DNA from: Nostoc sp. LPT | GTDB lineage: Bacteria > Cyanobacteriota > Cyanobacteriia > Cyanobacteriales > Nostocaceae | Reading direction: 5' to 3' | Assembly (NCBI RefSeq): GCF_017115165.1 | Contig: NZ_JABXKF010000029.1 | Coordinates: 1 to 43,785 of the forward strand | DNA: 43,785 nucleotides | Part shown: piece after piece, positions 6,267-14,270 of the stretch | Position numbering within the stretch: position 1 is the first letter of the stretch | Layout of the letters: each line of letters opens with the position of its first letter | Notes under the pieces: model-generated | The model's input: the letters and a program-made list of their open reading frames with translations, nothing else | Told to the model about the DNA's origin: nothing | The model's database searches: none | Position numbers and translations under genes: made by a program

Positions 6267-9200
6267 TTAAGCCCAACCTCTAATTATCATGAAGACTATG
6301 ATCGCTAGAATTGCGATCGCCCCTATCTTAAACACTCTTCGCACCAGAGGGACTAAGTGAAGATATTTCAGGTTTTTACGACATTCAACTGTATTAGGAT
6401 GATTGACACCTAATTTTTGCTCAAAAATTGCCAAAGCTTGCTGTAACAAGGGTTCGGCTGCGGTGTAATTTCCTTGGGAGAAGTAGAGTAAAGCCAAGTT
6501 GTTGAGGTTGCCGGCAACGTCGGGATGTTCATCTCCTAGCAGGCGTTTTCTCATTGCCAAAGCTTGCTGATACAAGGGTTCGGCTGCGGTGTAATTTCCT
6601 TGGAAATAGTAGAGTGAAGCCAAGTTGTTGAGACTTTGGGCAACGTCGGGATGTTCATCTCCTAGCAGGCGTTTATACATTGCCAAAGCTTGCTGATACA
6701 AGGGTTCGGCTGCGGTGTAATTTCCTTGGGAACGGTAGAGTTCAGCCAAGTTGTTGAGGTTGCGGGCAACGTCGGGATGTTCATCTCCTAGCAGGCGTTT
6801 TCTCATTGCCAAAGCTTGCTGATACAAGGGTTCGGCTGCGGTGTAATTTCCTTGGAAATAGTAGAGTGAAGCCAAGTTGTTGAGACTTTGGGCAACGTCG
6901 GGATGTTCATCTCCTAGCAGGCGTTTATACATTGCCAAAGCTTGCTGATACAAGGGTTCGGCTGCGGTGTAATTTCCTTGGGAACGGTAGAGTTCAGCCA
7001 AGTTGTTGAGGTTGCGGGCAACGTCGGGATGTTCATCTCCTAGCAGGCGTTTTCTCATTGCCAAAGCTTGCTGTAACAAGGGTTCGGCTGCGGTGTAATT
7101 TCCTTGGGAGAAGTAGAGTAAAGCCAAGTTGTTGAGGTTGCCGGCAACGTCGGGATGTTCATCTCCTAGCAGGCGTTTTCTCATTGCCAAAGCTTGCTGA
7201 TACAAGGGTTCGGCTGCGGTGTAATTTCCTTGGGAACGGTAGAGTTCAGCCAAGTTATTGAGGCTTTGGGCAACGTCGGGATGCTCATCTCCTAGCAGGC
7301 GTTTATACATTGCCAAAGCTTGCTGATACAAAGGTTCGGCTGCGGTGTAATTTCCTTGGGAGAAGTAAAGTAAAGCCAAGTTGTTAAGGCTGCTGGCAAC
7401 GTTGGGATGTTCATCTCCTAGCAGGCGTTTATACATTGCCAAAGCTTGCTTATACAAGGGTTCGGCTGCGGTGTAATTTCCTTGGGAGAAGTAAAGTAAA
7501 GCCAAGTTGTTGAGGTTGCCGGCAACGTCGGGATGTTCATCTCCTAGCAGGCGTTTTCTCATTGCCAAAGCTTGCTGATACAAGGGTTCGGCTGCGGTGT
7601 AATTTCCTTGGGAACGGTAGAGTTCAGCCAAGTTGTTGAGGTTGCGGGCAACGTCGGGATGTTCATCTCCTAGCAGGCGTTTTCTCATTGCCAAAGCTTG
7701 CTGATACAAGGGTTCGGCTGCGGTGTAATTTCCTTGGGAACGGTAGAGTTCAGCCAAGTTGTTGAGGTTGCGGGCAACGTCGGGATGTTCATCTCCTAGC
7801 AGGCGTTTTCTCATTGCCAAAGCTTGCTGATACAAGGGTTCGGCTGCGGTGTAATTTCCTTGGAAATAGTAGAGACTAGCCAAGTTGTTGAGGCTTTGGG
7901 CAACGTGGAGATGTTCTTCTCCCAAACGGGTTTTGACTGTTGATAAACACTGCATACGCCAAGGTTCTGCTAACCTATATAAACCCTGTCCTTCATAAAA
8001 CTTACCCAAGCCAACAAACACCAAAATTAAATCTTCATCCTTGACAACATCAATTAAATTTTGGGCTACTTCTTGAATATGGGGAATAGTATCTTCTACT
8101 GACTCGATAACTTTACGGGTGAGAGTTTCAGGAATTTCTTTTGCCTTTGCTACCATCGCTACTGCAAAAGCTTGTTTGAACTCCACCCCTAACTCTTCCC
8201 CACCTGCAATGAGGGGAACTTGTCTAAATTTCCCTTGAAAAAATTCCCGAATTAAGGGATGAATTTGATAACAAGCGTTTTTCTCTTTTAATATTTGAAT
8301 GAGATTACGTTTGTAGAGTTGCTTTCTGGCTTCTGTTACATCTGCTTTTGCCCAATTCAGCAACTCACTGGTAGACTCTACCAATTGCCAAGGTATGACA
8401 TCAGGGGCAAATAAACTCAATAATGCACCTACTAGCTGGGTTTTTTCATCCAGTTCTCGCCAGCTTAATTCAAAGGCAGCTTTAACTCCTAGCTGTGCTG
8501 CACTCAGGGTTGAGTGTCTCCTTTCTAGTGCTTCATCGTCCAGGTGTTGCGCCTTCAGCCTTTCAAGCATTTCTGCTAAAGATAAATCTGGATCTTCTGC
8601 TAAATACTGTCCTACTAACTCCAACCCCAAGGGTAAATATCCCAACCATTTACACAAGTCTTTAGCTGTTATTTCTTCTTGTTGTATCCGCTTTTCACCC
8701 ACAAAAGCTGTTAGCAGTTCTAAAGCTTTGATTTCCGGGAGTACATCTAAGGAAATTTCCTGCACAAAATTGGGGTTGAGGTTGCGTAACCGGGTAGTGA
8801 TGAGTACCCGGAAGCGGTTCGCTGTCGGCTGTATCTCTCCCAGACTTTCTAAATTCGTGACATCATCTAATACTACCAACACCAAACCCTCAAACGGTTG
8901 CCAATGCTGCCAACACCACTGTACTTGTTCTTGGAGATTCAGCAGTTTTCCGCCGAATTCTTTTGGGATTTCTTTACCAATGTACAACCGATAAAATTGC
9001 ACAATGCTGGCTGCTAAATCCGTTGCTCTCGCATTCAGCCAGCAGATACCGCCTGGATAATCAGCCTCATGTTTTCGTGCATATTCAGTTACTAGTTGTG
9101 TTTTACCAACACCACCCATCCCAGCCACCGCCGAAATTGCGACTTTATCTGACTGCTGCAATTGGTGATGGATTTTGGTAAGTTCATCGTCTCGCCCAAC

Positions 9201-9344
9201 AAACTTAACCACGCTTTTGTAAATTAGATTGTTGGGGATATTTGGTGGAGAATTTTGCTCTGGTGAACCAAAATTGATGATTGGGTTGTTGATGTTAGTC
9301 TCACCACCCCCAATGTTTACCCCTTGCCAATTCTGATTGGTCAT
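6267..9344 (-). CDS. NB-ARC / TPR protein (bacterial NLR-like, STAND ATPase)
   Basis: The 1025-residue protein starts with a Gly/Asn-rich motif, NWQGVNIGGGE...NFGS (residues 5-27). An NB-ARC nucleotide-binding domain follows, with VGRDDEL at 49-55, P-loop GMGGVGKTQ at 75-83, Walker B LVLVVLDD at 154-161, the ITTR sensor at about 182-185 and a GLPL-like LPLGLEL. Twelve 42-residue kinesin-light-chain-type TPRs (about 480-985) come next, then a predicted membrane helix (about 1002-1023, RVFKIGAIAILAIIVFMI). STAND proteins of this plan oligomerise after ligand binding and recruit effectors. The start overlaps the stop of the upstream gene by ATGA (9341-9344), so the two are translationally coupled. 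The N-terminal motif matches the C-terminus of that upstream protein at 16 of 23 positions. I infer an immune or cell-fate signalling pair. The near-identical TPRs are unusual. Confidence 0.9.
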   Translation of the reverse strand: MTNQNWQGVNIGGGETNINNPIINFGSPEQNSPPNIPNNLIYKSVVKFVGRDDELTKIHHQLQQSDKVAISAVAGMGGVGKTQLVTEYARKHEADYPGGICWLNARATDLAASIVQFYRLYIGKEIPKEFGGKLLNLQEQVQWCWQHWQPFEGLVLVVLDDVTNLESLGEIQPTANRFRVLITTRLRNLNPNFVQEISLDVLPEIKALELLTAFVGEKRIQQEEITAKDLCKWLGYLPLGLELVGQYLAEDPDLSLAEMLERLKAQHLDDEALERRHSTLSAAQLGVKAAFELSWRELDEKTQLVGALLSLFAPDVIPWQLVESTSELLNWAKADVTEARKQLYKRNLIQILKEKNACYQIHPLIREFFQGKFRQVPLIAGGEELGVEFKQAFAVAMVAKAKEIPETLTRKVIESVEDTIPHIQEVAQNLIDVVKDEDLILVFVGLGKFYEGQGLYRLAEPWRMQCLSTVKTRLGEEHLHVAQSLNNLASLYYFQGNYTAAEPLYQQALAMRKRLLGDEHPDVARNLNNLAELYRSQGNYTAAEPLYQQALAMRKRLLGDEHPDVARNLNNLAELYRSQGNYTAAEPLYQQALAMRKRLLGDEHPDVAGNLNNLALLYFSQGNYTAAEPLYKQALAMYKRLLGDEHPNVASSLNNLALLYFSQGNYTAAEPLYQQALAMYKRLLGDEHPDVAQSLNNLAELYRSQGNYTAAEPLYQQALAMRKRLLGDEHPDVAGNLNNLALLYFSQGNYTAAEPLLQQALAMRKRLLGDEHPDVARNLNNLAELYRSQGNYTAAEPLYQQALAMYKRLLGDEHPDVAQSLNNLASLYYFQGNYTAAEPLYQQALAMRKRLLGDEHPDVARNLNNLAELYRSQGNYTAAEPLYQQALAMYKRLLGDEHPDVAQSLNNLASLYYFQGNYTAAEPLYQQALAMRKRLLGDEHPDVAGNLNNLALLYFSQGNYTAAEPLLQQALAIFEQKLGVNHPNTVECRKNLKYLHLVPLVRRVFKIGAIAILAIIVFMIIRGWA
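6396..7907 (-). repeat. Twelve near-identical 126-bp TPR units
   Basis: Twelve direct copies lie at 126-bp spacing (bounds approximate), each encoding a 42-residue TPR around GNYTAAEPL and RLLGDEHPDVA. They are nearly identical at DNA level. Differences cluster at a few sites: YRS, YFS or YYF; YQQ, YKQ or LQQ; MRK or MYK; ARN, AGN, AQS or ASS. The variants are reshuffled between units, as expected from recombination between repeats. Confidence 0.92.
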
Positions 9345-9817
9345 TTGCTGCCAAAGTTTAAGGTTGGATTGCTGATAGTATTCTCGCCACCCTTAATATT
9401 TATACCTTGCCAGTTCTCTACTATTGTCGGACTTTGCGCTTTAATAGCTGCGGTTAACTCTGCAATAGCCTTTGCCAGTTCCGGGTTAGCTTGTGCAGCC
9501 GTACTGACTTGATTTCCTAATGCTTCTACAGCTTCTTTAATTTCCGGGTCTGCTTCTGCTGCTTTTTTTACCTGTTCTACTAACACTGCCTCACCAATAT
9601 CTTTTCGTTCTCCCGGTGGTAAGGCTGCTTGTGCGGCTGCGGTTTCTAAAGCTGCGGCTGTTGCAGGTGATTTTTTTGCTAGAATTTGCTTGGCTTTGGC
9701 TATAAGTTGCTTAACTTTGGCTAAACCAGCATCCAAAGTCTTTTCTGTTGACCACTCGACAACCTTATTGCCGATTAAAGGTAAAAGAGCGATCGCACCA
9801 GAGATAATTGGTTCCAT
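9341..9817 (-). CDS. Small helical putative effector coupled to the NLR
   Basis: The 158-residue protein begins MEPIISGAIALLPLIGNKVV, a hydrophobic N-terminal helix, followed by alanine-rich amphipathic helices (about 28-128, for example AKVKQLIAKAKQILAKK). It ends with NWQGINIKGGE...NFGSK (135-158), a near match to the NLR's own N-terminus. In known bacterial amyloid-signalling pairs, an effector carries a short motif at its C-terminus and a neighbouring NLR carries the same motif at its N-terminus, so that the NLR templates the effector. Helical, membrane-active effectors (HeLo-like or Bell domains) occur in such pairs. The layout here fits, but the family assignment is inference. Its stop overlaps the NLR start (ATGA), so it is first in a two-gene operon. 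Confidence 0.8.
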   Translation of the reverse strand: MEPIISGAIALLPLIGNKVVEWSTEKTLDAGLAKVKQLIAKAKQILAKKSPATAAALETAAAQAALPPGERKDIGEAVLVEQVKKAAEADPEIKEAVEALGNQVSTAAQANPELAKAIAELTAAIKAQSPTIVENWQGINIKGGENTISNPTLNFGSK

Positions 9818-9981
9818 ATAATTGAGTATGATACTAGACCATTACAAACGATTCTAGTTAATTTTCTCAGTAAACTTAGGGAGGCAACTCTAAAAACTTA
9901 GTAGCACAAAAATTTTCTGCCCCCAACCACGAGATTTCTTATTCTCAGCCGTAGTCTGGGAATAGTTTTTTTAACAACATG

Positions 9982-10197
9982 TTATGCAATTGAGTCTTTG
10001 AACTCCATTAATGAGTCTTTGAGCTCCATTAATGAGTCTTTGGACTCCTTTAATGAGTCTTTGAGCTTCATTAATGAGTTATTGAACTCCATTAATGAGT
10101 CTTTTAGCTCCATTAATGAGTCTTTGAGCTCCATTAATGAGTCTTTGAGCTTCATTAATGAGTTATTGAACTCCTTTAATGAGTCTTTGAGCTTCAT
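9982..10197 (-). CDS. Possible small coiled-coil protein encoded by the 21-bp repeats
   Basis: The minus-strand frame gives 71 residues of heptads such as MELKDSLMELKDS and MEFNNSLMK, with Leu in two of seven positions and Lys/Glu/Asp elsewhere. This is a better amphipathic helix than the plus-strand NESLSSI frame. ATG 10197 is 55 bp downstream of the nuclease-like gene on the same strand. No clear ribosome site is visible, and an in-frame stop lies a few codons upstream of the repeats. It may be a real coiled-coil protein, a relic of one, or only a repeat tract. Confidence 0.35.
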   Translation of the reverse strand: MKLKDSLKEFNNSLMKLKDSLMELKDSLMELKDSLMEFNNSLMKLKDSLKESKDSLMELKDSLMEFKDSIA

Positions 10198-10230
10198 TAA
10201 TGAGGCTTTGAACTCCGTTAACGAATCTTT
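9989..10230. repeat. 21-bp tandem repeat, about 11.5 units
   Basis: The unit is aatgagtctttgaactccat with small changes (agctcc, agcttc, tattgaactcc). A 21-bp period equals seven codons, one coiled-coil heptad. Both strands stay open: minus gives LKDSLME heptads and plus gives NESLSSI heptads. The tract lies between the putative effector and the nuclease-like gene. Confidence 0.9.
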
Positions 10231-10251
10231 TTTTCTCTTTCTTTAGCTTTA

Positions 10252-10908
10252 TTAAAGCCTCGACTCCGCTGTTCCAAAAGAGATTACCTGACCAATACCC
10301 TTGAGAATTTGCAAAACCGCGTACAGTTCTCTCGCAGATGCAAACGGAGCAAAAACTCTTGACAAATCGTACTGTAGTGTATTTGTTTGCGTCACTTTGA
10401 CAAATAAAATATCGTCTCCATTCGTCACCATCCTAAACACAGGTTTACTGGGGTTGGGGTTAGCCATCATATAAGCTAGGGCTTGCGGTACAGCCGACCA
10501 AACTGACAGCGTGATTTTTTTCGACTCTAACACCATCACCCACAATTGATTTTGTAGGACTAAAACATCAATCCGTCCGCGCAGTATCTCCTCGCCATCA
10601 TCTAGCACTAGTTCCACAGATGATTCAGCCTTAATTCTGAAAGGAGGATCGTAAAATCCAGAGAGTGCAAGTATTGGTGACACCAACAACAATATGACTG
10701 TCCCTTCTAGTAAATCACCTCCGGCACGGTGATAGAGATACCTACGCCGCACGACATCCACACAGGCTTTTTCCGCTTCCGTAATTTCAGACAATCCCTC
10801 ATACCACTCTGGGAAAAATTGCTCGTCTTCAACACGGACAAAACCGAATCGATTTTCTGCATCCTGAAGAGTGGTAATCGCTTCTGTAATTGCTGCCGTC
10901 TGTGTCAT
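10252..10908 (-). CDS. PD-(D/E)XK nuclease-like hypothetical protein
   Basis: The protein has 218 residues. The core reads ILRGRIDVLVLQNQLWVMVLE, then SKK, then an amphipathic helix SAVPQALAYMMANP. The strand Asp followed by E-x-K is the catalytic layout of restriction-type nucleases and of the HSDR_N region of type I R subunits. The N-terminal half contains LLEGTVILLLVSPILALSGFYDPPFRI, with the acidic residue that often precedes the active site. No helicase or methylase gene is nearby, so it is a stand-alone domain. The location beside the NLR pair suggests a defence island, but a role is not shown. Confidence 0.65.
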   Translation of the reverse strand: MTQTAAITEAITTLQDAENRFGFVRVEDEQFFPEWYEGLSEITEAEKACVDVVRRRYLYHRAGGDLLEGTVILLLVSPILALSGFYDPPFRIKAESSVELVLDDGEEILRGRIDVLVLQNQLWVMVLESKKITLSVWSAVPQALAYMMANPNPSKPVFRMVTNGDDILFVKVTQTNTLQYDLSRVFAPFASARELYAVLQILKGIGQVISFGTAESRL

Positions 10909-11001
10909 TGCTTTTAGGTAACAGTTGCTTTGTTATATTATCAACATGGGCGGATCTTTAATTATCGCCAATTGACGCGACGCCGAATAGCCCGTCGTAG
11001 A

Positions 11002-11052
11002 CATCGCATTCTCAAACTAGCACGGACTATTGCAGATTTAGCAAGAAAGTAT
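11002..11052 (+). pseudogene. Relic of a comM 3' end
   Basis: Bases catcgcattctcaaactagc and the next 28 parallel the comM segment at about 5935-5985. The codons give HRILKLARTIADLARK against DRILKVARTIADLAAE in ComM. Nothing upstream or downstream continues the similarity. It is a short remnant of a second comM-like gene. The rest of 10909-11286 is AT-rich, with no coding signal seen. Confidence 0.55.
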
Positions 11053-11286
11053 TGCTCTAGACGAGACTGCTTGTACTGAACTAAAGTGCAAGCTACTAAA
11101 GTCTAATTTTTGATTGTATTTAAATCAGATTTTTACTAATTTTTTATTAATCTAAAATCTCCCTTAAAATACATTTTTTAATGATTAAGACTAGTACAAT
11201 AAAAAATACAAATAATGGATTATATGCAAGCAAAAACAAATAAGGGTAATTAGTAAAAGTTCTCCTTAGCAATTTATCATTAATAG

Positions 11287-11495
11287 TTAGGGACTTCCAA
11301 ATAAAAAATATCCCAAAACTGACGCAAAAATTCCCTCTATTTCTTCTCTTTTTGTGTTCTCTGCGTCTGGAGTGGTAGTCTGCGGCAAGCCCTCCGGGTT
11401 CAGCAGTCGCTCATGGGGGAAACCCCCAAGACCGCGCTGCTTCACCGCTTTGCGTCTACGTTTATTTGGATAATTTATTTCTTGGAAATCCCTTA
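11287..11495. mobile_element. MITE-like element with about 28-bp imperfect terminal inverted repeats
   Basis: The left end ttagggacttccaaat (then A-rich, tatcc) is inverted at the right end as ggataatttatttcttgg then aaatccctta. The 209-bp interior has no complete gene and carries the GC-rich run cggcaagccctccgggttca found in many Nostoc-type repeats. A solo end lies at 1834-1862. The target duplication is unclear. The right end is 21 bp before the rhodopsin start codon, so the element forms part of that gene's 5' region. Confidence 0.6.
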
Positions 11496-11516
11496 CCAAC
11501 AAGCAGGAAAATATTT

Positions 11517-12218
11517 ATGGTTCAAACTTGGCTGTGGATTGGTGTCATCAGTATGGCGCTGGGTTGTGCTTTTTTCGGCATAGGCGCACACAATGGTAAA
11601 AATGAACGCTGGAAAATACTGTATACACTTAATTTTTTCATCTGCTTGATTGCTAGTGGGCTGTACTTAGCAATGGCACTTGGTCAAGGAGTTAACATCA
11701 TCAACGATCGTCCAACTTATTGGGTGCGATTTGTCACTTGGTTTTGTTCAACGCCGCTGTTGTTGTTGGATCTGACTTTCTTAGGAAAAACAAGCCTGCT
11801 GATTACAGGTAGCTTGTTAGGAGCAAACGCCTATATGCTTGCCACTGGCTTCCTCGCCACAATTACACCCAAGCCGATCAGCTACATCTGGTATATTGTG
11901 AGTTGTGGTGCTTACCTAGCGGTTTTCTACTTATTAGTGAAGCCCTACCGGATCGAGGCAGAACGCAAACATCCCAGATCCAAGCAAGCATTCCGCAAGC
12001 TGGTAACTGTGCATCTAGTGCTGTGGACACTTTATCCAATTGTGTGGATTCTTAGTCCAGAATGGTTTAACGCTTTTGGTCAAGGTGGGGAAACAATGGG
12101 TTATACGCTACTAGATATTGCCTCTAAAGTCGGGTTTGGTTTTCTATCGTTAAACACCCTACGTAATTTAGAACAGGCAGGAGAATCGGTTACTGAATCG
12201 GAAGCGTTATATGAGTAA
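11517..12218 (+). CDS. Microbial rhodopsin with TSD motif, putative inward chloride (anion) pump
   Basis: From ATG 11517 the protein has 233 residues and seven helices. Helix C reads RFVTWFCSTPLLLLD: R71, T74, S78 and D85 correspond to bacteriorhodopsin R82, D85, T89 and D96. Loss of the proton-acceptor Asp to Thr, with Ser and Asp following, is the TSD motif of cyanobacterial halorhodopsins such as that of Mastigocladopsis repens, which pump chloride inward. Helix G reads LLDIASKVGFGF, with D200 and the retinal lysine K204. E182 is also kept. The start is chosen because agga (11505-11508) lies 8 bases upstream; a longer frame from 11466 would begin inside the MITE. No retinal-forming oxygenase is in the window. 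Confidence 0.93.
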   Translation: MVQTWLWIGVISMALGCAFFGIGAHNGKNERWKILYTLNFFICLIASGLYLAMALGQGVNIINDRPTYWVRFVTWFCSTPLLLLDLTFLGKTSLLITGSLLGANAYMLATGFLATITPKPISYIWYIVSCGAYLAVFYLLVKPYRIEAERKHPRSKQAFRKLVTVHLVLWTLYPIVWILSPEWFNAFGQGGETMGYTLLDIASKVGFGFLSLNTLRNLEQAGESVTESEALYE

Positions 12219-12398
12219 GTAATAAATTTTCAGTCCGAGGCAATAGAATAGCTAACCGAATTAGGGGAATCAATCAAGGGATTATGTGATCGCTGCCACT
12301 GCATTTTATATACTAAAGCGATCGCCCTACCTATTTTCTACCAAAAAGCAAATTATTTATAGATATTCTCGTCAAAAAATTACCGACTCTGCTAAATT

Positions 12399-12434
12399 CC
12401 TCCCCAAGGACGCTTCACAAACTCCCTTGGGAGG
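12399..12434. terminator. Hairpin between rhodopsin and BrkB genes
   Basis: CCTCCCCAAGG and CCTTGGGAGG form a stem around a loop of about 15 bases. No T-run follows, so it could be a terminator of the rhodopsin message or a regulatory hairpin for the next gene. The rest of 12219-12505 is featureless apart from a HIP1 site. Confidence 0.4.
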
Positions 12435-12505
12435 ATGCCTCTACTTATGAAATCAGTATCCAATATATCAGGAAGTAAGCGATATCTCTTAAGGAGACTG
12501 ATTGG

Positions 12506-13522
12506 ATGAATTTGCAGGCGATTTGGAAGTTATTACAAGAGACATTCAAAGAATGGAGTGACGATAAAGCCTCACGGTTAGCGGCGGCCTTAGCTTATTA
12601 CACGATTTTTTCCATTGCACCGTTACTAATTATTGTAATTGCGATCGCAGGGGCAGTATTTGGAGAAGAGGCGGCAAGAGGGCAAATCGTTGGACAAATT
12701 CAAGGTTTAGTCGGCCCAGATGGCGCAGAGTTTATCCAAACAGCCATTCAGAATGCTAACAAACCAAAAACAGGAGCGATCGCTTCGATTATTAGTATTG
12801 TAGTTTTGTTATTGGGTGCTACTGGTTTATTTACTGAATTGCAAGATTCCCTCAACACGATTTGGGAAGTGAAACCGAAACCCGGACGCGGCGTAACTAA
12901 CATTATTCGCTTACGCGTTTTGTCCTTTGCAATGGTGATCGGGATTGGCTTTTTACTTTTAGTTTCTCTGGTAATTAGTACGGCATTAGCAGCATTAGTC
13001 ACATACTTTAGTAACTTGCTGCCAGGTGTCGATTTCCTCTGGCAGATTCTCAATTTCATCCTCTCCTTTACCATCACTACGTTCCTGTTTGGACTCATTT
13101 TTAAAGTCCTACCAGATGTCAAAATTGCTTGGAGTGATGTTTTAATTGGAGCTATGCTCACCTCCTTTTTGTTTTCTATTGGTAGATTTTTGTTAGGACA
13201 ATATTTAGGTAATGGCAGTTTTGGTTCAGCTTATGGTGCAGCTGGTTCACTGGTGGTAATCTTAGCTTGGGTTAACTATGCCGCACAGATTCTTTTCTTC
13301 GGTGCGGAGTTTACCCAAGTTTATGCCAGAAGATACGGTAGCGGCATAACCCCATCTAAACATGCCATACCTTTATCTGATAACACGGAATATAATGGCA
13401 AGACTCCAACGGGGCAATCGTCCACTAAGAAAAAGCCTTCTTCTAGCTTTATTAATCGCTTGTTCCAGTCTTTCAAGAAGCCCAAGCGCTTAAAACAGAG
13501 AAGAAAAAATCAGCGATTTTAA
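12506..13522 (+). CDS. YihY/BrkB family inner-membrane protein
   Basis: The 338-residue protein matches the YihY/BrkB family: W-x-x-D-x-A-x-R-x-A-A-A-L-A-Y-Y near residue 18-33 (DKASRLAAALAYYTIFS), six hydrophobic spans between about 30 and 275, and a closing WVNYAAQILFFGAEFTQVYA. The C-terminal 60 residues are a basic, Lys-rich cytosolic tail. The family was once misnamed RNase BN; its transport role is unknown. Start: aaggag at 12491 lies about 10 bases before ATG. No partner gene suggests a substrate. Confidence 0.92.
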   Translation: MNLQAIWKLLQETFKEWSDDKASRLAAALAYYTIFSIAPLLIIVIAIAGAVFGEEAARGQIVGQIQGLVGPDGAEFIQTAIQNANKPKTGAIASIISIVVLLLGATGLFTELQDSLNTIWEVKPKPGRGVTNIIRLRVLSFAMVIGIGFLLLVSLVISTALAALVTYFSNLLPGVDFLWQILNFILSFTITTFLFGLIFKVLPDVKIAWSDVLIGAMLTSFLFSIGRFLLGQYLGNGSFGSAYGAAGSLVVILAWVNYAAQILFFGAEFTQVYARRYGSGITPSKHAIPLSDNTEYNGKTPTGQSSTKKKPSSSFINRLFQSFKKPKRLKQRRKNQRF

Positions 13523-13678
13523 TCCCTTAACACTGGGATTATACATTTGTAACTTTGATAGATGTTGAAGTATTTAACCTCTAATAAAAGTCAGTTTTAT
13601 GAAATAAGACCACAGATAAATAACCTGATACTGGATTTTTTCCAGAAGTCTATTGAAAAAGGAAGAAAATCAGTGCTA

Positions 13679-14230
13679 ATGGAAAAATGGTTTTTTATCA
13701 ATTGGCAGGCAATCTTTGTTCCTAGCATCAGCGTCTTTGAGTTGATTATCCGTGGTTCGCTGGTTTATTTAGCGCTGTTCTCAGTGCTACGCGTGCTTCC
13801 TAGCCGACAACTAGGAACACTAGGAATCACTGATTTACTCGTAGTAGTGCTATTTGCTGAAGCTGCTCAAAATGCTATGGCAAGCAATTATACATCTATT
13901 ACTGAGGGGGCTATCCTGGTAGGAACTGTGATTTTTTGGAGCTATTTGCTGAACTGGTTAGGCTACAAAATACCCCAGTTCCAACGTTTTATGAATCAGC
14001 CACCGCTGCTACTAGTAAAAAATGGTCGGCTGATTGAGCGCCATCTGCAACGAGAGTTAATTACAGACGATGAGTTGATGAGCAAGTTACGTCAGCAAGG
14101 TGTAGAATTTTTAGCTGATGTGAAGTTTGCATATATGGAGGCTGACGGTAGGATTAGTATCATCACGTCGAATTCAAAAACTGCTTCCGTCCCTGAGCAA
14201 AAAGTAGCCTTAAAAAGCGATGTACATTAA
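13679..14230 (+). CDS. DUF421 (YetF-like) membrane protein
   Basis: From ATG 13679 the protein has 183 residues. It has three hydrophobic spans (VFELIIRGSLVYLALFSVLR, LGITDLLVVVLFAEAAQNAM, GAILVGTVIFWSYLL), then the soluble YetF domain with PPLLLVKNGRLIERHLQRELIT and DDELMSKLRQQGVEFLADVKFAYMEADG. The start is chosen for ggaaga about 12 bases upstream and because the family begins near this point. The frame also opens at 13562, adding 39 residues without family character. YetF-type proteins are widespread and of uncertain function. It follows brkB in the same direction, 156 bp away. Confidence 0.85.
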   Translation: MEKWFFINWQAIFVPSISVFELIIRGSLVYLALFSVLRVLPSRQLGTLGITDLLVVVLFAEAAQNAMASNYTSITEGAILVGTVIFWSYLLNWLGYKIPQFQRFMNQPPLLLVKNGRLIERHLQRELITDDELMSKLRQQGVEFLADVKFAYMEADGRISIITSNSKTASVPEQKVALKSDVH

Positions 14231-14270
14231 TTAAACTGTAAAATATGACGGTTGTATTCTGTGCCGAACT

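Noticed and set aside
8395..8994. 199-codon frame antisense to the NB-ARC domain
   Set aside because: Ser/Cys-rich product without motifs, fully inside a well-supported gene.
9998..10246. Plus-strand NESLSSI heptad protein
   Set aside because: It starts with TTG, lacks a ribosome site and is a poorer coiled coil than the minus-strand frame; kept only as a repeat tract.
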